DNA of 64,000 nt from Parvularcula lutaonensis (GTDB lineage Bacteria; Pseudomonadota; Alphaproteobacteria; Caulobacterales; Parvularculaceae), in NCBI RefSeq assembly GCF_014651915.1, contig NZ_BMXU01000001.1, positions 372,001 through 436,000 of the forward strand, given 5' to 3'. The notes beneath the pieces are model-generated. The model ran no database searches, was not told the DNA's origin, and saw nothing but the letters and a program-made list of their open reading frames with translations. The position numbers were made by a program, and so were the translations under genes. Of the stretch, positions 8,419 through 16,618 are shown piece after piece (position 1 is the stretch's first letter; each line of letters begins with the position of its first letter).

Positions 8419-9249
8419 ATGGAACAGGTGATCGTTTCCGCCGAAGACCTGCTGGCCGAGAAGGGCCCCGTGGCCTTTGTTGATGGGAGCTGGTTCCTCG
8501 AGCCCGGCCGCGACGGCGCCGAGGGCTACCGGCGGGAGCACCTTCCAGGTGCTGTCTTCTTCGACCTCGATACCGTGTGCGACCATGCGAGCAACCTGCC
8601 GCACATGCTGCCTTCGCCCGAGCAGTTCGCCCACGCCGTCGGCCAGATGGGCCTCACACAGGACGACGCTATCGTCGTTTATGACCAGCAGGGGTTGTTC
8701 TCCGCTCCGCGCGTCTGGTGGACGTTCCGGGTCATGGGCGCAAGGCACGTCCGTGTCCTGAATGGTGGCCTGCCGGCGTGGAAGGCAGCGGGCGGGAAGA
8801 CTTCGAGGTCATGGGAGTTCCCGGAGGTGAAAACCTTCACGCCGTCGTTCGAGTCCCAGGAAGTCGTGTCCCATGACGAAATGCGCCAGTTGGTGGAGCG
8901 CGGCGGTGCACAGATCCTCGATGCCCGGCCACGCGGGAGATTCGACGGCACCGAACCCGAGCCGCGGGCGGGAGTCAGCTCGGGGCATATGCCCGGTGCG
9001 CTCAGCCTGCCGGTTTCGGAGGTCATCCGGGACGGCAGGATGCCGCCAGCCGAAGAGCTGCGGACGATATTCGAGGGGCTCGGGATCCGCGATGACGCCA
9101 TGGTCGTGACCACGTGCGGCTCAGGGGTCACCGCGGCGGTGCTGCTCCTCGCGCTCACCATCGCAGGCCATCAGGATGTGAGGCTCTATGATGCGTCATG
9201 GGCTGGTTGGGCGTCCGATCCTGACGCGCCGATTATCCCACCCCGCTAG
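8419..9249 (+). CDS. sseA: 3-mercaptopyruvate/thiosulfate sulfurtransferase (tandem rhodanese)
   Basis: The 276-residue protein has two rhodanese domains. The N-terminal, inactive one spans about 1-135 (FVDGSWFLEPGRDG, REHLPGAVFFDLD). The catalytic C-terminal one spans about 150-276. The active-site loop is CGSGVTA with the sulfur-accepting cysteine near residue 233. The CGSGVTA loop is the mercaptopyruvate type, unlike the CRxGxR/T loop of thiosulfate-preferring rhodaneses. It probably moves sulfur from 3-mercaptopyruvate to thiols or cyanide in the cytosol. It has no site A motif upstream, so it marks the left boundary of the regulated island, which starts 30 bp after its stop. Confidence 0.88.
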   Translation: MEQVIVSAEDLLAEKGPVAFVDGSWFLEPGRDGAEGYRREHLPGAVFFDLDTVCDHASNLPHMLPSPEQFAHAVGQMGLTQDDAIVVYDQQGLFSAPRVWWTFRVMGARHVRVLNGGLPAWKAAGGKTSRSWEFPEVKTFTPSFESQEVVSHDEMRQLVERGGAQILDARPRGRFDGTEPEPRAGVSSGHMPGALSLPVSEVIRDGRMPPAEELRTIFEGLGIRDDAMVVTTCGSGVTAAVLLLALTIAGHQDVRLYDASWAGWASDPDAPIIPPR

Positions 9250-9265
9250 AAAAGATATACCTATT
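9250..9265 (+). promoter_or_regulatory. site A operator 1, upstream of leuC-like gene
   Basis: AAAAGATATACCTATT, centred on GATATACC and ending 17 nt before the leuC-like ATG. It is one of eleven copies of the island palindrome AAAWGRTATAYCHTTT; its right half is the most diverged here. The position over the likely promoter fits repression. Confidence 0.65.
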
Positions 9266-9282
9266 GCTCTATCCTGCGCGCG

Positions 9283-10659
9283 ATGAGGACATTGTTCGAC
9301 AAGCTCTGGGACGCGCACCGGGTCGAGGGCGCCGCAATCGGTGGCCACGATCTGATAGCGATCGACCGCTTGCTGCTACACGAGCGGACGGGCGGCGTGG
9401 CGTTGAAGAGCCTCGCGGAGAAGGGTCTCCGTCCGCTGGATCCGAAACGCGCCTTCGCGGTGATGGATCATATCGTGTCTTTCCGCGAAGGACGCGATCG
9501 TGACGAGGCCAGGAGCCCTGGCGGCGGTGCTTTCATCACCGAAACCCGAGCAATGGCGACCGAAGCTGGTCTGAACCTCATCGATACCGATCATCCGTCG
9601 CAAGGCATCGTTCATGTCATTGCGCCAGAGCTTGCCATCGCGGCGCCGGGATTGACGCTGGTCTGCCCTGACAGTCACACCTGCAGCCTTGGCGCACTGG
9701 GAGCGCTTGCCTGGGGTATCGGTTCCTCGGAGGCCGAGCACGCGCTGGCCACGGGTTGCGTGCGCGTGAAGAAGCCCAAGCAGATGCGCATTCGAATCGA
9801 GGGGCGGTTGCCACCGGGCGTGACGGCCAAGGACTTGGCATTGCATATCATCGCAAACTACGGAGCAAATGGCGGGAATGGATGCGCCATCGAATATTCT
9901 GGCGAAGCGGTCGCTGATCTCGACATCGAGGCGCGGTTGACGCTTTGCAATCTTGCGGTCGAGTTTGCTGCCTTCACCGCTGTGATCGCACCCGACGAGA
10001 AGACCAGAGCCTTCCTGGAAGGCAAGCCGTTCGCGCCCCCTTCGAATGTATTGCGTCAGCGCCTTGAGACTGACGAACAGGCCGTGTTTGATCGGGAAAT
10101 CCTCATTGAGGCAACGACCGTCAGCCCACAGATCAGCTGGGGCACCAGCCCCGAAGAAACGATCTCGCTCAGTGGACGTGTCCCAACCGACGGCCGAGAA
10201 AAGGCCTTGCGCTACATGGGTCTCGCGCCCGGTATGCCGATCGAAGGCGTACCAATTGGCGGAGCGTTCATAGGATCGTGCACGAATGGGCGTTTAAGCG
10301 ATCTCGTTTCGGCTGCGAAGGTGCTGCGTGGGCGGAAGGTTGCAGAAGGCGTCAGGGCCGTTTGCGTGCCGGGCTCGCAAGGGGTCAAGCGCGAGGCCGA
10401 GCGGCAGGGGCTGGACGTGATCTTCAAGGATGCAGGTTTTGAATGGGGAGCACCGGGCTGCGCCATGTGTTTTTATGCAGGAGGAGAGACCTTCGCGCCG
10501 GGAACGCGCGTCGTCTCATCAACCAACAGGAATTTCGAGGGCCGTCAGGGTCCTGGCGTCAGAACGCACCTGACCAATCCGGCCGTCGTTGCGGCCAGCG
10601 CAGTTGCGGGCAGGATCGCCTCACCGTCCTCCCTGCCCGTACGTGAGGAGGCCGCGTGA
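9283..10659 (+). CDS. LeuC-type hydro-lyase large subunit (aconitase superfamily)
   Basis: The 458-residue protein is the iron-sulfur large subunit of an isopropylmalate isomerase-type enzyme. The 4Fe-4S ligands are visible: GSCTNG (Cys about 332) and PGCAMC (two Cys about 392 and 395). The HPSQGIVHV and PDSHTCSLGALG active-site loops are also visible. It follows E. coli LeuC along its length but departs around the substrate region: it has CFYAGGETFAPG where LeuC has a CLAMNNDRLNPG-type segment. Relatives in this family hydrate citraconate or 2,3-dimethylmaleate. A site A operator, and no leuB or leuA nearby, argue for a catabolic hydratase of a substituted maleate rather than leucine synthesis (inference). 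It overlaps the small-subunit gene by 1 nt. Confidence 0.85.
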   Translation: MRTLFDKLWDAHRVEGAAIGGHDLIAIDRLLLHERTGGVALKSLAEKGLRPLDPKRAFAVMDHIVSFREGRDRDEARSPGGGAFITETRAMATEAGLNLIDTDHPSQGIVHVIAPELAIAAPGLTLVCPDSHTCSLGALGALAWGIGSSEAEHALATGCVRVKKPKQMRIRIEGRLPPGVTAKDLALHIIANYGANGGNGCAIEYSGEAVADLDIEARLTLCNLAVEFAAFTAVIAPDEKTRAFLEGKPFAPPSNVLRQRLETDEQAVFDREILIEATTVSPQISWGTSPEETISLSGRVPTDGREKALRYMGLAPGMPIEGVPIGGAFIGSCTNGRLSDLVSAAKVLRGRKVAEGVRAVCVPGSQGVKREAERQGLDVIFKDAGFEWGAPGCAMCFYAGGETFAPGTRVVSSTNRNFEGRQGPGVRTHLTNPAVVAASAVAGRIASPSSLPVREEAA

Positions 10660-11273
10660 TGGCTGAGCCTTTCCGGGTTCATAGAGGAAGAGCCGTTGTG
10701 CTCCCCGTCAACCATGTGGATACGGACCAGATCATTCCATCGCGCGAGATGAAGAGGGTGAGCAGGGAGGGCCTCGGTGAAGGGCTGTTCGCGGGCTGGA
10801 GATACCGTGAAGCCAGCGGGCGGGAGCCGGTGCCCGAATTCCCCCTCAATCGACCCGAGGCGGAAGGTGCCACGATTCTCGTCTCTGGCGAGAACTTTGG
10901 GTGCGGATCATCTCGCGAGCATGCAGTTTGGGCCCTTGCTCAATATGGCTTTCGGGTGATCATCGCCGAGAGCTTTGGCGCTATCTTTCGCGGGAATTGT
11001 ATCCGGAATGGTATTTTGCCCCTGAGCCTGCCCGGAAAAGACTGCACGCAATGGCGAAATGGGGTCGAAATTTCTGTCGATCTCGAAGCGCAGAAGTTGA
11101 TCCTTCACGACCAGACCGTCCGGCAATACGACTTTGATATTGATCCGTATGCGAAAAAGCTGTTGCTCGAGGGGCTCGAGCCGATTGCGATGACCCTGTC
11201 CCAGTCGGAAAGCATCGAAGAGTTCATCGAGCGAGACAAAAAGATGCGGCCCTGGCTTTACTCTGCTGCGTGA
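10659..11273 (+). CDS. LeuD-type hydro-lyase small subunit
   Basis: The 204-residue swivel-domain subunit pairs with the preceding large subunit. Signatures are NHVDTDQIIPSRE, GENFGCGSSREHAVWAL and the FRGNCIRNGILPL segment. The SSR and NGILP residues contact the substrate carboxylates in this family. ATG at 10659 overlaps the large-subunit stop (TGATG), and GAGGAGG precedes it; an in-frame GTG lies 3 nt earlier. The 3' end overlaps the convergent CoA-transferase gene by 16 bp. The length is normal for LeuD. Confidence 0.88.
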   Translation: MAEPFRVHRGRAVVLPVNHVDTDQIIPSREMKRVSREGLGEGLFAGWRYREASGREPVPEFPLNRPEAEGATILVSGENFGCGSSREHAVWALAQYGFRVIIAESFGAIFRGNCIRNGILPLSLPGKDCTQWRNGVEISVDLEAQKLILHDQTVRQYDFDIDPYAKKLLLEGLEPIAMTLSQSESIEEFIERDKKMRPWLYSAA

Positions 11274-12472
11274 GCACGGCGATGGCGCTTTGGAGTATCG
11301 ATGATGCCTCGGTCTTCGAGACCTTTTATGGTGTCCTCATCCCGTCCAAGCGACCGGAGAATTTCAACCGTGTTCTGACCAATCTCGGGCGGATCGAAAC
11401 GAAGGGCAGGCCGCTCTCCTTCTATGGCTAGCGGCAACGCCGGAAGAGCGATCTCTCCGCCGTCCGGTATCGTCATCTCGAGAAGGCCGCCGCTTTCAGT
11501 CAGGTGGGGGTCATCGAAGAGATCTTCAGGCCGCTTGATCGGCGCGAAGGGCAGGCCGAGTTCTTCGAGCTTGGCCATGAGGTCAGACTGGGCGTGCTCG
11601 GCGAAGAGCTTCTTCAGGCGAGGAATGATCTCGTCGCGCCGGGCCACGCGTTGATTGTTCTCGCGCAGGCTCTCATCGGCAGCCCATTCATCGAGGCCGA
11701 ACGCTTCGCAGAAGGTCGTCCATTGGCTGTCGGAGACAACACCGACGAAGACTTTCTCGCCATCCTTCGTGTCGAAAACATCATAGACGGCCCACGCCGA
11801 TATACGGGCCGGCATGGGTGCGGCCGGCGATCCGGTCACGGCATATTGGGCCATGTGCTGGCCTACGAGGAACACGGATGTTTCAAAAAGGGAGCTTGAT
11901 ACATGCGTGCCCACGCCGGAGAGGTCCCGCTGGCGCAGAGCCGCGAGGACAGCAATGGCGCCGAACATGCCGCCTGCGACATCAATGACGGATGCTCCGG
12001 CGCGCAACGGACGACCGGGTGGCCCGGTCATATAGGCAAGACCACCCATCATCTGGGCCACCTCGTCAAGAGCGGTTCGATGCCTGTAGGGGCCGTCGAG
12101 AAAGCCTTTTTCCGAGCAATAAATCAGCTTGGGATTGAGCTCTTTGAGCTGCTCATAACCGAAGCCGAGTTTGTCGAGCGCACCAGGGCGAAAATTTTCG
12201 ACGAATACGTCTGCTTCTTTGATGAGGTCGAGAGCAATCGCCCGGCCCTCTTCGGATTTGAGATCGACAGCGAGGCTCTTCTTGTTGCGGTTGTACATCG
12301 GAAAATAGCCAGCACCGGAACCGCGCAGGCGGCGGGTCTTATCGCCTCCGACAGGTTCGACCTTGATAACTTCGGCCCCAAGATCGGCAAGGATCAAACC
12401 GGCCGCTGGGCCCATGACCATATGCGTGAATTCAACGACCTTGAGGCCGTCGAGCAATGATTTCGCGGGCAT
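11258..12472 (-). CDS. CaiB/BaiF (family III) CoA-transferase
   Basis: The 404-residue protein begins LLDGLKVVEFTHMVMGPAAG, then LILADLGAEVIKVEP, the usual family III start, and contains YNRNKKSLAVDLKSEEGR and NFRPGALDKLGFGYEQL. The catalytic Asp lies in GASVIDVAGGMFG. Such enzymes move CoA between carboxylates through an aspartyl-CoA intermediate; close paralogues act on malate, citramalate and itaconate. The ATG at 12472 has GGGAGGATC 5 nt upstream; a longer open frame to 12553 would run through the operator. It is divergent from the HMG-CoA-lyase-type gene across a shared site A. The expected job is activating the hydroxy-diacid made by the LeuCD-type enzyme (inference). Confidence 0.85.
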   Translation of the reverse strand: MPAKSLLDGLKVVEFTHMVMGPAAGLILADLGAEVIKVEPVGGDKTRRLRGSGAGYFPMYNRNKKSLAVDLKSEEGRAIALDLIKEADVFVENFRPGALDKLGFGYEQLKELNPKLIYCSEKGFLDGPYRHRTALDEVAQMMGGLAYMTGPPGRPLRAGASVIDVAGGMFGAIAVLAALRQRDLSGVGTHVSSSLFETSVFLVGQHMAQYAVTGSPAAPMPARISAWAVYDVFDTKDGEKVFVGVVSDSQWTTFCEAFGLDEWAADESLRENNQRVARRDEIIPRLKKLFAEHAQSDLMAKLEELGLPFAPIKRPEDLFDDPHLTESGGLLEMTIPDGGEIALPALPLAIEGERPALRFDPPEIGQNTVEILRSLGRDEDTIKGLEDRGIIDTPKRHRRAHAAE

Positions 12473-12520
12473 GAGATCCTCCCGAACCGGCGAAAACCGC
12501 TGGTTTTCTTTATCTGAAGG

Positions 12521-12536
12521 AATTGGTATATCATTC
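12521..12536. promoter_or_regulatory. site A operator 2, divergent CaiB / HMGL promoter
   Basis: AATTGGTATATCATTC, flanked by an additional GG/CC pair (12519-12537). It sits between the minus-strand CaiB gene and the plus-strand HMG-CoA-lyase-type gene and can control both. Confidence 0.8.
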
Positions 12537-12577
12537 CGGAAGCAAGTCTGCACCTGACTTTTGAACCGGAGCTGTCA

Positions 12578-13516
12578 ATGGACGCCGTGCTGATAAGCGA
12601 AGTCGGTCCGCGGGACGGCCTGCAGAACTGCAAGGCGGTGATGCCGACGGCGGCAAAGAAGGCGTGGATCTCCGCCCTTGCAGAGGCTGGGCTGAAGGAA
12701 ATCGAGGTCGGCTCTTTCGTTTCGCCCAAGCTGCTGCCGCAAATGGCGGACACCGCAGAGATTGCCCGCCATGCTTGCGGTATTGATGGTCTGGCAGTCG
12801 CCGTGCTGGTGCCGAACCTGAAAGGCGCGCAGCTCGCCGTGGAGGCAGGGGCCCACAAGATCACCCTGCCGATGTCCGTGAGCGAGACCCATTCGCTGAG
12901 AAACATTCGCCGGACCCACGACCAGGTGATCGAAGAAGCGCACGCGATCAGCGAGCTGATTGCGAGCCTGCCGGAGGATGAGCGACCAGACTTCGAGGGA
13001 TCGCTGTCGACAGCTTTCGGCTGCACGCTGGAAGGACCGATTGATGAGAAGATCGTCCTTCGTTGCGCAGAGCGACTGATTGCGGCGGGCTGTGACGAGG
13101 TCGGGCTGTCCGATACGACGGGGTATGCAAACCCGCGCGCGATCCGTCATCTGATCAAGGCCGTTCGCGCGGAAGTCGGGGCGGACAGGCTGACCGGGGT
13201 GCATCTTCACAACACCCGCGGCCTCGGCCTCGCCAATGCCCTGGCCGCCTTCGAGGAAGGGATAACGACCTTTGACAGCTCGCTCGGCGGGCTTGGCGGC
13301 TGTCCGACGGCCCCTGGCGCGAGCGGAAATATCGTGACCGAGGATCTCGTTTTCATGTTCGAAAGCATGGGGGTTGCCACCGGTGTGGATCTCGACCGGT
13401 TGATGGCTTGCCGCGAGTTTCTGGAACGAGCCCTGCCGGAAGAGCCGCTTTATGGTTTCACGCCGCTGGCGGGCCTGCCCTTGGGTTTTCGGCCTGCCGC
13501 AACTGAAGCGGCCTGA
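12578..13516 (+). CDS. HMG-CoA lyase family enzyme
   Basis: The 312-residue TIM-barrel lyase has the family N-terminus ISEVGPRDGLQN (metal and catalytic Arg/Asp). It also has the EVGSFVSPKLLPQMAD loop, the metal-binding VHLHNTRGLGLAN histidines and the signature GGLGGCPTAPGASGN with the catalytic cysteine. HMG-CoA lyases cleave 3-hydroxy-3-methylglutaryl-CoA to acetoacetate and acetyl-CoA. Relatives cleave other branched 3-hydroxyacyl-CoAs such as citramalyl-CoA analogues. Placed opposite a CoA-transferase under the same operator and next to a LeuCD-type hydratase, it is a good candidate for cleaving a substituted malyl-CoA (inference). Leucine catabolism is the alternative, but no other leucine genes are present. 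Confidence 0.88.
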   Translation: MDAVLISEVGPRDGLQNCKAVMPTAAKKAWISALAEAGLKEIEVGSFVSPKLLPQMADTAEIARHACGIDGLAVAVLVPNLKGAQLAVEAGAHKITLPMSVSETHSLRNIRRTHDQVIEEAHAISELIASLPEDERPDFEGSLSTAFGCTLEGPIDEKIVLRCAERLIAAGCDEVGLSDTTGYANPRAIRHLIKAVRAEVGADRLTGVHLHNTRGLGLANALAAFEEGITTFDSSLGGLGGCPTAPGASGNIVTEDLVFMFESMGVATGVDLDRLMACREFLERALPEEPLYGFTPLAGLPLGFRPAATEAA

Positions 13517-13521
13517 TCTGC

Positions 13522-14976
13522 ATGATGCTCAGTTCAGAGACGTCTTGGGCGCTTCTCACCCTGATCGGCTATGCGACCATTCTGTTTGGCATAGGAGTCT
13601 GGGCGGCGCAGCGCGCGACGACAAATGCTGATTTCTTTCTCGGCGACAGGTCGCTGGGGCCTCTGGTAGCGGGTCTGGCCTACGCTGCCTCAACGTCGAG
13701 CGCGTGGGTCCTTCTAGGGTTTTCGGGCTTTGTTTATAGCGCGGGACCTTCTGCGCTTTGGATGGTGCCGGGAATTCTTGTCGGATATGCGGCGGTCTGG
13801 CTTGGAGCGGGGAGGGTGCTGCAGGAGGAAAGCCGAGAGCGGGGTTTCCTGACACTGACGGACTTTCTTGCAGCAGGCTCCGGTCCTGTCGAGCGATGGA
13901 TCAGAGGGGCTGCAAGCCTGATGATCGTCTTCTGCTTCGCATACTATGTCGCCTCGCAGTTCCAGGGAGCAGGGACGGCGTTCGACGGCTTGTTTGGCAG
14001 CGGACTCACCAATGGGGTGCTGCTCGGTGCTACGATCATTCTTCTTTACACGTTTCTCGGTGGCTTTGTTGCCGTCTCGCTGATCGACACTCTTCAGGGA
14101 CTGCTTATAGCATTCGTTGCGGTCTTGCTCCCTGCGGTGACTTTTCTCGCGGCCGGAGGATTTGCCGGATGGGAGTCTGCCTTCGCGGATGCGCCTGAGA
14201 CTTACGCCAGCACCTTCGGAGGGCGGACAGCTTTTGCGGCGTTCGGCTTCGTGGTCGGTCTGTTCGCCACGGGCTTTGGCGCGCTCGGTCAACCGCATCT
14301 TGCTGCGTGGATCATGGCGAGTCGCAGTCGCAAGGCACGCATCACCGGTGCCGGAATCGCGATTGGCTGGGGGGCCCTCGTTTATTCCGGCATGGCTGTT
14401 CTCGGCCTCTCGGCGCGGGCTCTTTTCGGAGGGGGTGTTCCGGCGGAGGGGGTGTTCTTTCAGGCAGCGTCAGAGCTGCTCCCACCAATCTTCGCCGGCG
14501 TCATCATCGCAGCCACGCTCTCGGCGATCATGTCGACGGTGGACAGCCAGTTGCTGGTGGTTGGCGCAGCGGTCAGTCACGATCTCGGCTTGGCAAAGCT
14601 ATTCGGAGGGCGAGAAGTGCTCGTTTCCCGGCTGGCGATCGTGGTGGTCTGTGCAGCCGCTGTGGTGCTGACGCTAGCGCTCCCCTCGACGATCTTTGCC
14701 CGGACGCTTTTCGCCTGGACGGCTTTAGGGGCGAGTTTTGGTCCCGTGGTCATCGCCCGCGCCTTCGGCTGCACGCCGAAGCCCGGCGGCGTGCTGGCGG
14801 CTCTCTTGATCGGTTTCGGGCTGAGCCTTGCCTATGAATTCGTGCTGCCCTCGGGACCGGGCGCTGTTTGGGCGCGTACGGTCCCGTGGGGGGCAGGATT
14901 CCTTGCGCTCTGGTTGTTTACGGCGGCGGGATCGCGGCCGGTGATTGCTGACAAAAGCGTTGCCGAAGCAGGCTGA
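13522..14976 (+). CDS. sodium:solute symporter (SSS family, PutP-like)
   Basis: The 484-residue inner-membrane protein has about 13 hydrophobic helices. SSS features include the N-terminal FFLGDRSLGPLVAGLAYAAS, with the unwound TM1 segment, and STSSAWVLLGFSGFVYSAG. A later AIMSTVDSQLLVVGAAVSHD carries the Na2-site serines and threonine. It starts 5 nt after the lyase stop and so shares the site A promoter. It would import a small carboxylate or amino-acid-like substrate with sodium. The substrate is unknown; co-regulation suggests an acid released by the island's degradation steps. Confidence 0.88.
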   Translation: MMLSSETSWALLTLIGYATILFGIGVWAAQRATTNADFFLGDRSLGPLVAGLAYAASTSSAWVLLGFSGFVYSAGPSALWMVPGILVGYAAVWLGAGRVLQEESRERGFLTLTDFLAAGSGPVERWIRGAASLMIVFCFAYYVASQFQGAGTAFDGLFGSGLTNGVLLGATIILLYTFLGGFVAVSLIDTLQGLLIAFVAVLLPAVTFLAAGGFAGWESAFADAPETYASTFGGRTAFAAFGFVVGLFATGFGALGQPHLAAWIMASRSRKARITGAGIAIGWGALVYSGMAVLGLSARALFGGGVPAEGVFFQAASELLPPIFAGVIIAATLSAIMSTVDSQLLVVGAAVSHDLGLAKLFGGREVLVSRLAIVVVCAAAVVLTLALPSTIFARTLFAWTALGASFGPVVIARAFGCTPKPGGVLAALLIGFGLSLAYEFVLPSGPGAVWARTVPWGAGFLALWLFTAAGSRPVIADKSVAEAG

Positions 14977-14991
14977 TGCGTGCGACGGTGT

Positions 14992-15007
14992 AAAAGATAT
15001 ACCCTTT
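14992..15007 (+). promoter_or_regulatory. site A operator 3, upstream of DUF1838 gene
   Basis: AAAAGATATACCCTTT, 17 nt before the GTG start of the DUF1838 gene and just upstream of its GGAGGAGG ribosome site. Confidence 0.78.
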
Positions 15008-15024
15008 AGGGGAGGAGGAAAAAA

Positions 15025-15924
15025 GTGATCCGTTCGATCCTTCTGGCAGGCGCAGCTGCCATCGCATCACTAGGCGCCGCGCAGGCGCAGGACCGTCTTG
15101 ACCCCGGTGACCCTCAAGACACGCTCAAGATCATGCGGAAAATCCAGTGCTCGCTCAAGGAGAACGAGCCAGCGATCTACTGGTGGCACGGCGTCGCCTA
15201 TTCGCGGAAGCAGGGCGAGCGCGATCGCAAGCTGTTCAACGTCGAAGGCATGAACATACGCGCTTGCTCCCGGACCCGCGACCGGGAATTGGGCCAGGGC
15301 TTCGCACTCGTGTCGCGTGAGATCCTTCTGTACAAGGACCCGGAAACGAACGAGGTCCTCACGACCTGGGACAATCCGTGGACGGGCGAGACTGTCGAGG
15401 TGCTGCACGTCGCGAACGACCCGGTCAACTTCGAGATGTACGAGACCGGACGCGGGGGGCAGCCGACCTCCTGGGCTGGCGAGATCGGCCCCGACGGGAC
15501 CTGGTGGTACCGTTCGACTTTTCCGCTTTGGTATCCCAACCCACTTGGTGGTGCGTTTCAGCAAGAGGTCGGGGGGACCTACCACGCGACAGAGCTGTTC
15601 AACTTCTTCGGGCGAACAGATGATCTTCTCGACCCTGATCTTCCGTCTGCGAAGGTGACGGTAGGATGGTCGCGCATTGCGGACTGGCTTCCCTGGATGA
15701 AGATGAATGGCCGCGAGGGGATCATCTACATGCATACAGCCGGGCGCAAGCTCTCGAGTTTCGACGAGCTCAGCGACACCATGAAAGAACAGATCGCGAC
15801 TCACTATCCCGACTATGCGCGGCCTCCCCGGCGAGGGGACGATCGGGAAAACATGACGAGCTGGGAATACTACAAGCGTGTCAAGGAGGGTTCGATCGAG
15901 CCGCCGAGGCGGGGAGGGGACTGA
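15025..15924 (+). CDS. DUF1838 family periplasmic protein
   Basis: The 299-residue protein has a clear signal peptide (SILLAGAAAIASLGAAQAQD) and then a DUF1838 domain. Conserved-looking features are YWWHGVAYSRKQGERDRKLF, the MNIRACSRTRD segment, YKDPETNEVLTTWDNPWTGE, and a C-terminal GWSRIADWLPWMKMNGREG. Aromatic content is unusually high (many Trp and Tyr), as in hydrophobic-ligand binding proteins. DUF1838 has no assigned function. The start is GTG at 15025 after GGAGGAGG. It is single under its own site A operator and next to a TonB receptor, so it may bind or process the imported compound in the periplasm (inference). Confidence 0.75.
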   Translation: MIRSILLAGAAAIASLGAAQAQDRLDPGDPQDTLKIMRKIQCSLKENEPAIYWWHGVAYSRKQGERDRKLFNVEGMNIRACSRTRDRELGQGFALVSREILLYKDPETNEVLTTWDNPWTGETVEVLHVANDPVNFEMYETGRGGQPTSWAGEIGPDGTWWYRSTFPLWYPNPLGGAFQQEVGGTYHATELFNFFGRTDDLLDPDLPSAKVTVGWSRIADWLPWMKMNGREGIIYMHTAGRKLSSFDELSDTMKEQIATHYPDYARPPRRGDDRENMTSWEYYKRVKEGSIEPPRRGGD

Positions 15925-15945
15925 CCCCTCCGGAGGTTGAGGGGT
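15924..15945. terminator. small bidirectional hairpin between convergent genes
   Basis: ACCCCTC (15924-15930) pairs with GAGGGGT (15939-15945) around 8 nt, between the DUF1838 gene and the convergent DUF3598-like gene. The stem is short, so confidence is moderate. Confidence 0.4.
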
Positions 15946-15948
15946 TCG

Positions 15949-16455
15949 TCAGAACTCCTTGCCTTCGTATGATTGCCAGTCCTTCGTGACGAAGTGTTCG
16001 TCGACAAGGGTTCGCTGGAATAGGCGGTCAGCCTTGAACCACTGCCACACCCGTGCACGGGACTTTCCGTCATCGGAAAGCTGGATCATCTCGTAGAGAT
16101 AGAGGTCTGGCTCGCCGGTGCGGGTCCAGTTCAGCATGGTCGTCCGGTGGAAGTCGTCCAAGTCCACATCGCATGCCCAACCATTGATGAACTCGTTGTC
16201 CCAGAAAAGGCGGCCATCCTTTACAGTTGCGGGGAAATCACGGACCTCGCGGCGACCCTCTGGCCATTTGTAATGATTCGTCTGATGGTAAGGGTGACCC
16301 TTTTCGGGGAATCGACAGATCAATCGTGAAGCGTGCTCGTCGATCAGATTCCCATCTCGATTGTAGTAACGGTAAGTGCCTTCCCACACACCTTCGTGTC
16401 GTGCGAGCAGCGGCATGATCCTTTTGAGTTCGTTGGAGGTGATATCGCCCGACAT
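15949..16455 (-). CDS. DUF3598-like small calycin-type protein (first copy)
   Basis: The 168-residue cytosolic protein starts MSGDITSNELKRIMPLLA and has RHEGVWEGTYRYYNRDGN, then beta-strand-rich segments ending RVWQWFKADRLFQRTLVDEH. The HEGxWxGxY start and many W/Y/F strands resemble DUF3598, a lipocalin-like (calycin) family best known in cyanobacteria. A paralogue lies at 33941-34375 (THLDEAGRLIDRH, then RARTWHWFREGRLYRRTLCDE). Start ATG at 16455 follows GGAAAGG; the longer open frame to 16524 lacks an RBS. It is divergent from the TonB receptor across site A. A ligand-binding role is likely; catalysis cannot be excluded. Confidence 0.6.
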   Translation of the reverse strand: MSGDITSNELKRIMPLLARHEGVWEGTYRYYNRDGNLIDEHASRLICRFPEKGHPYHQTNHYKWPEGRREVRDFPATVKDGRLFWDNEFINGWACDVDLDDFHRTTMLNWTRTGEPDLYLYEMIQLSDDGKSRARVWQWFKADRLFQRTLVDEHFVTKDWQSYEGKEF

Positions 16456-16561
16456 CTTTTCTGCCTTTCCGTGAGTGTGGTCTAACTGCAGCATTAATTT
16501 GTCGATTTGCAGTTTCCGCGACAATCCGCCCTTGCATCATCGCCCGATCCGACGGATGCTC

Positions 16562-16577
16562 AAATGATATATCTTTT
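16562..16577. promoter_or_regulatory. site A operator 4, divergent DUF3598 / TonB receptor
   Basis: AAATGATATATCTTTT, 41 nt upstream of the TonB receptor ATG and about 106 nt from the minus-strand gene's ATG. Confidence 0.78.
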
Positions 16578-16618
16578 GTCGGGCGTGTCGAGAGCTATCG
16601 GCATAAGGGAGGTGCAGA

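Noticed and set aside
9283-11273. Ordinary leucine-biosynthesis leuCD
   Set aside because: There is no leuA or leuB, a catabolic operator is shared with transporters and CoA genes, and the substrate loop is diverged. Not fully excluded without the rest of the genome.
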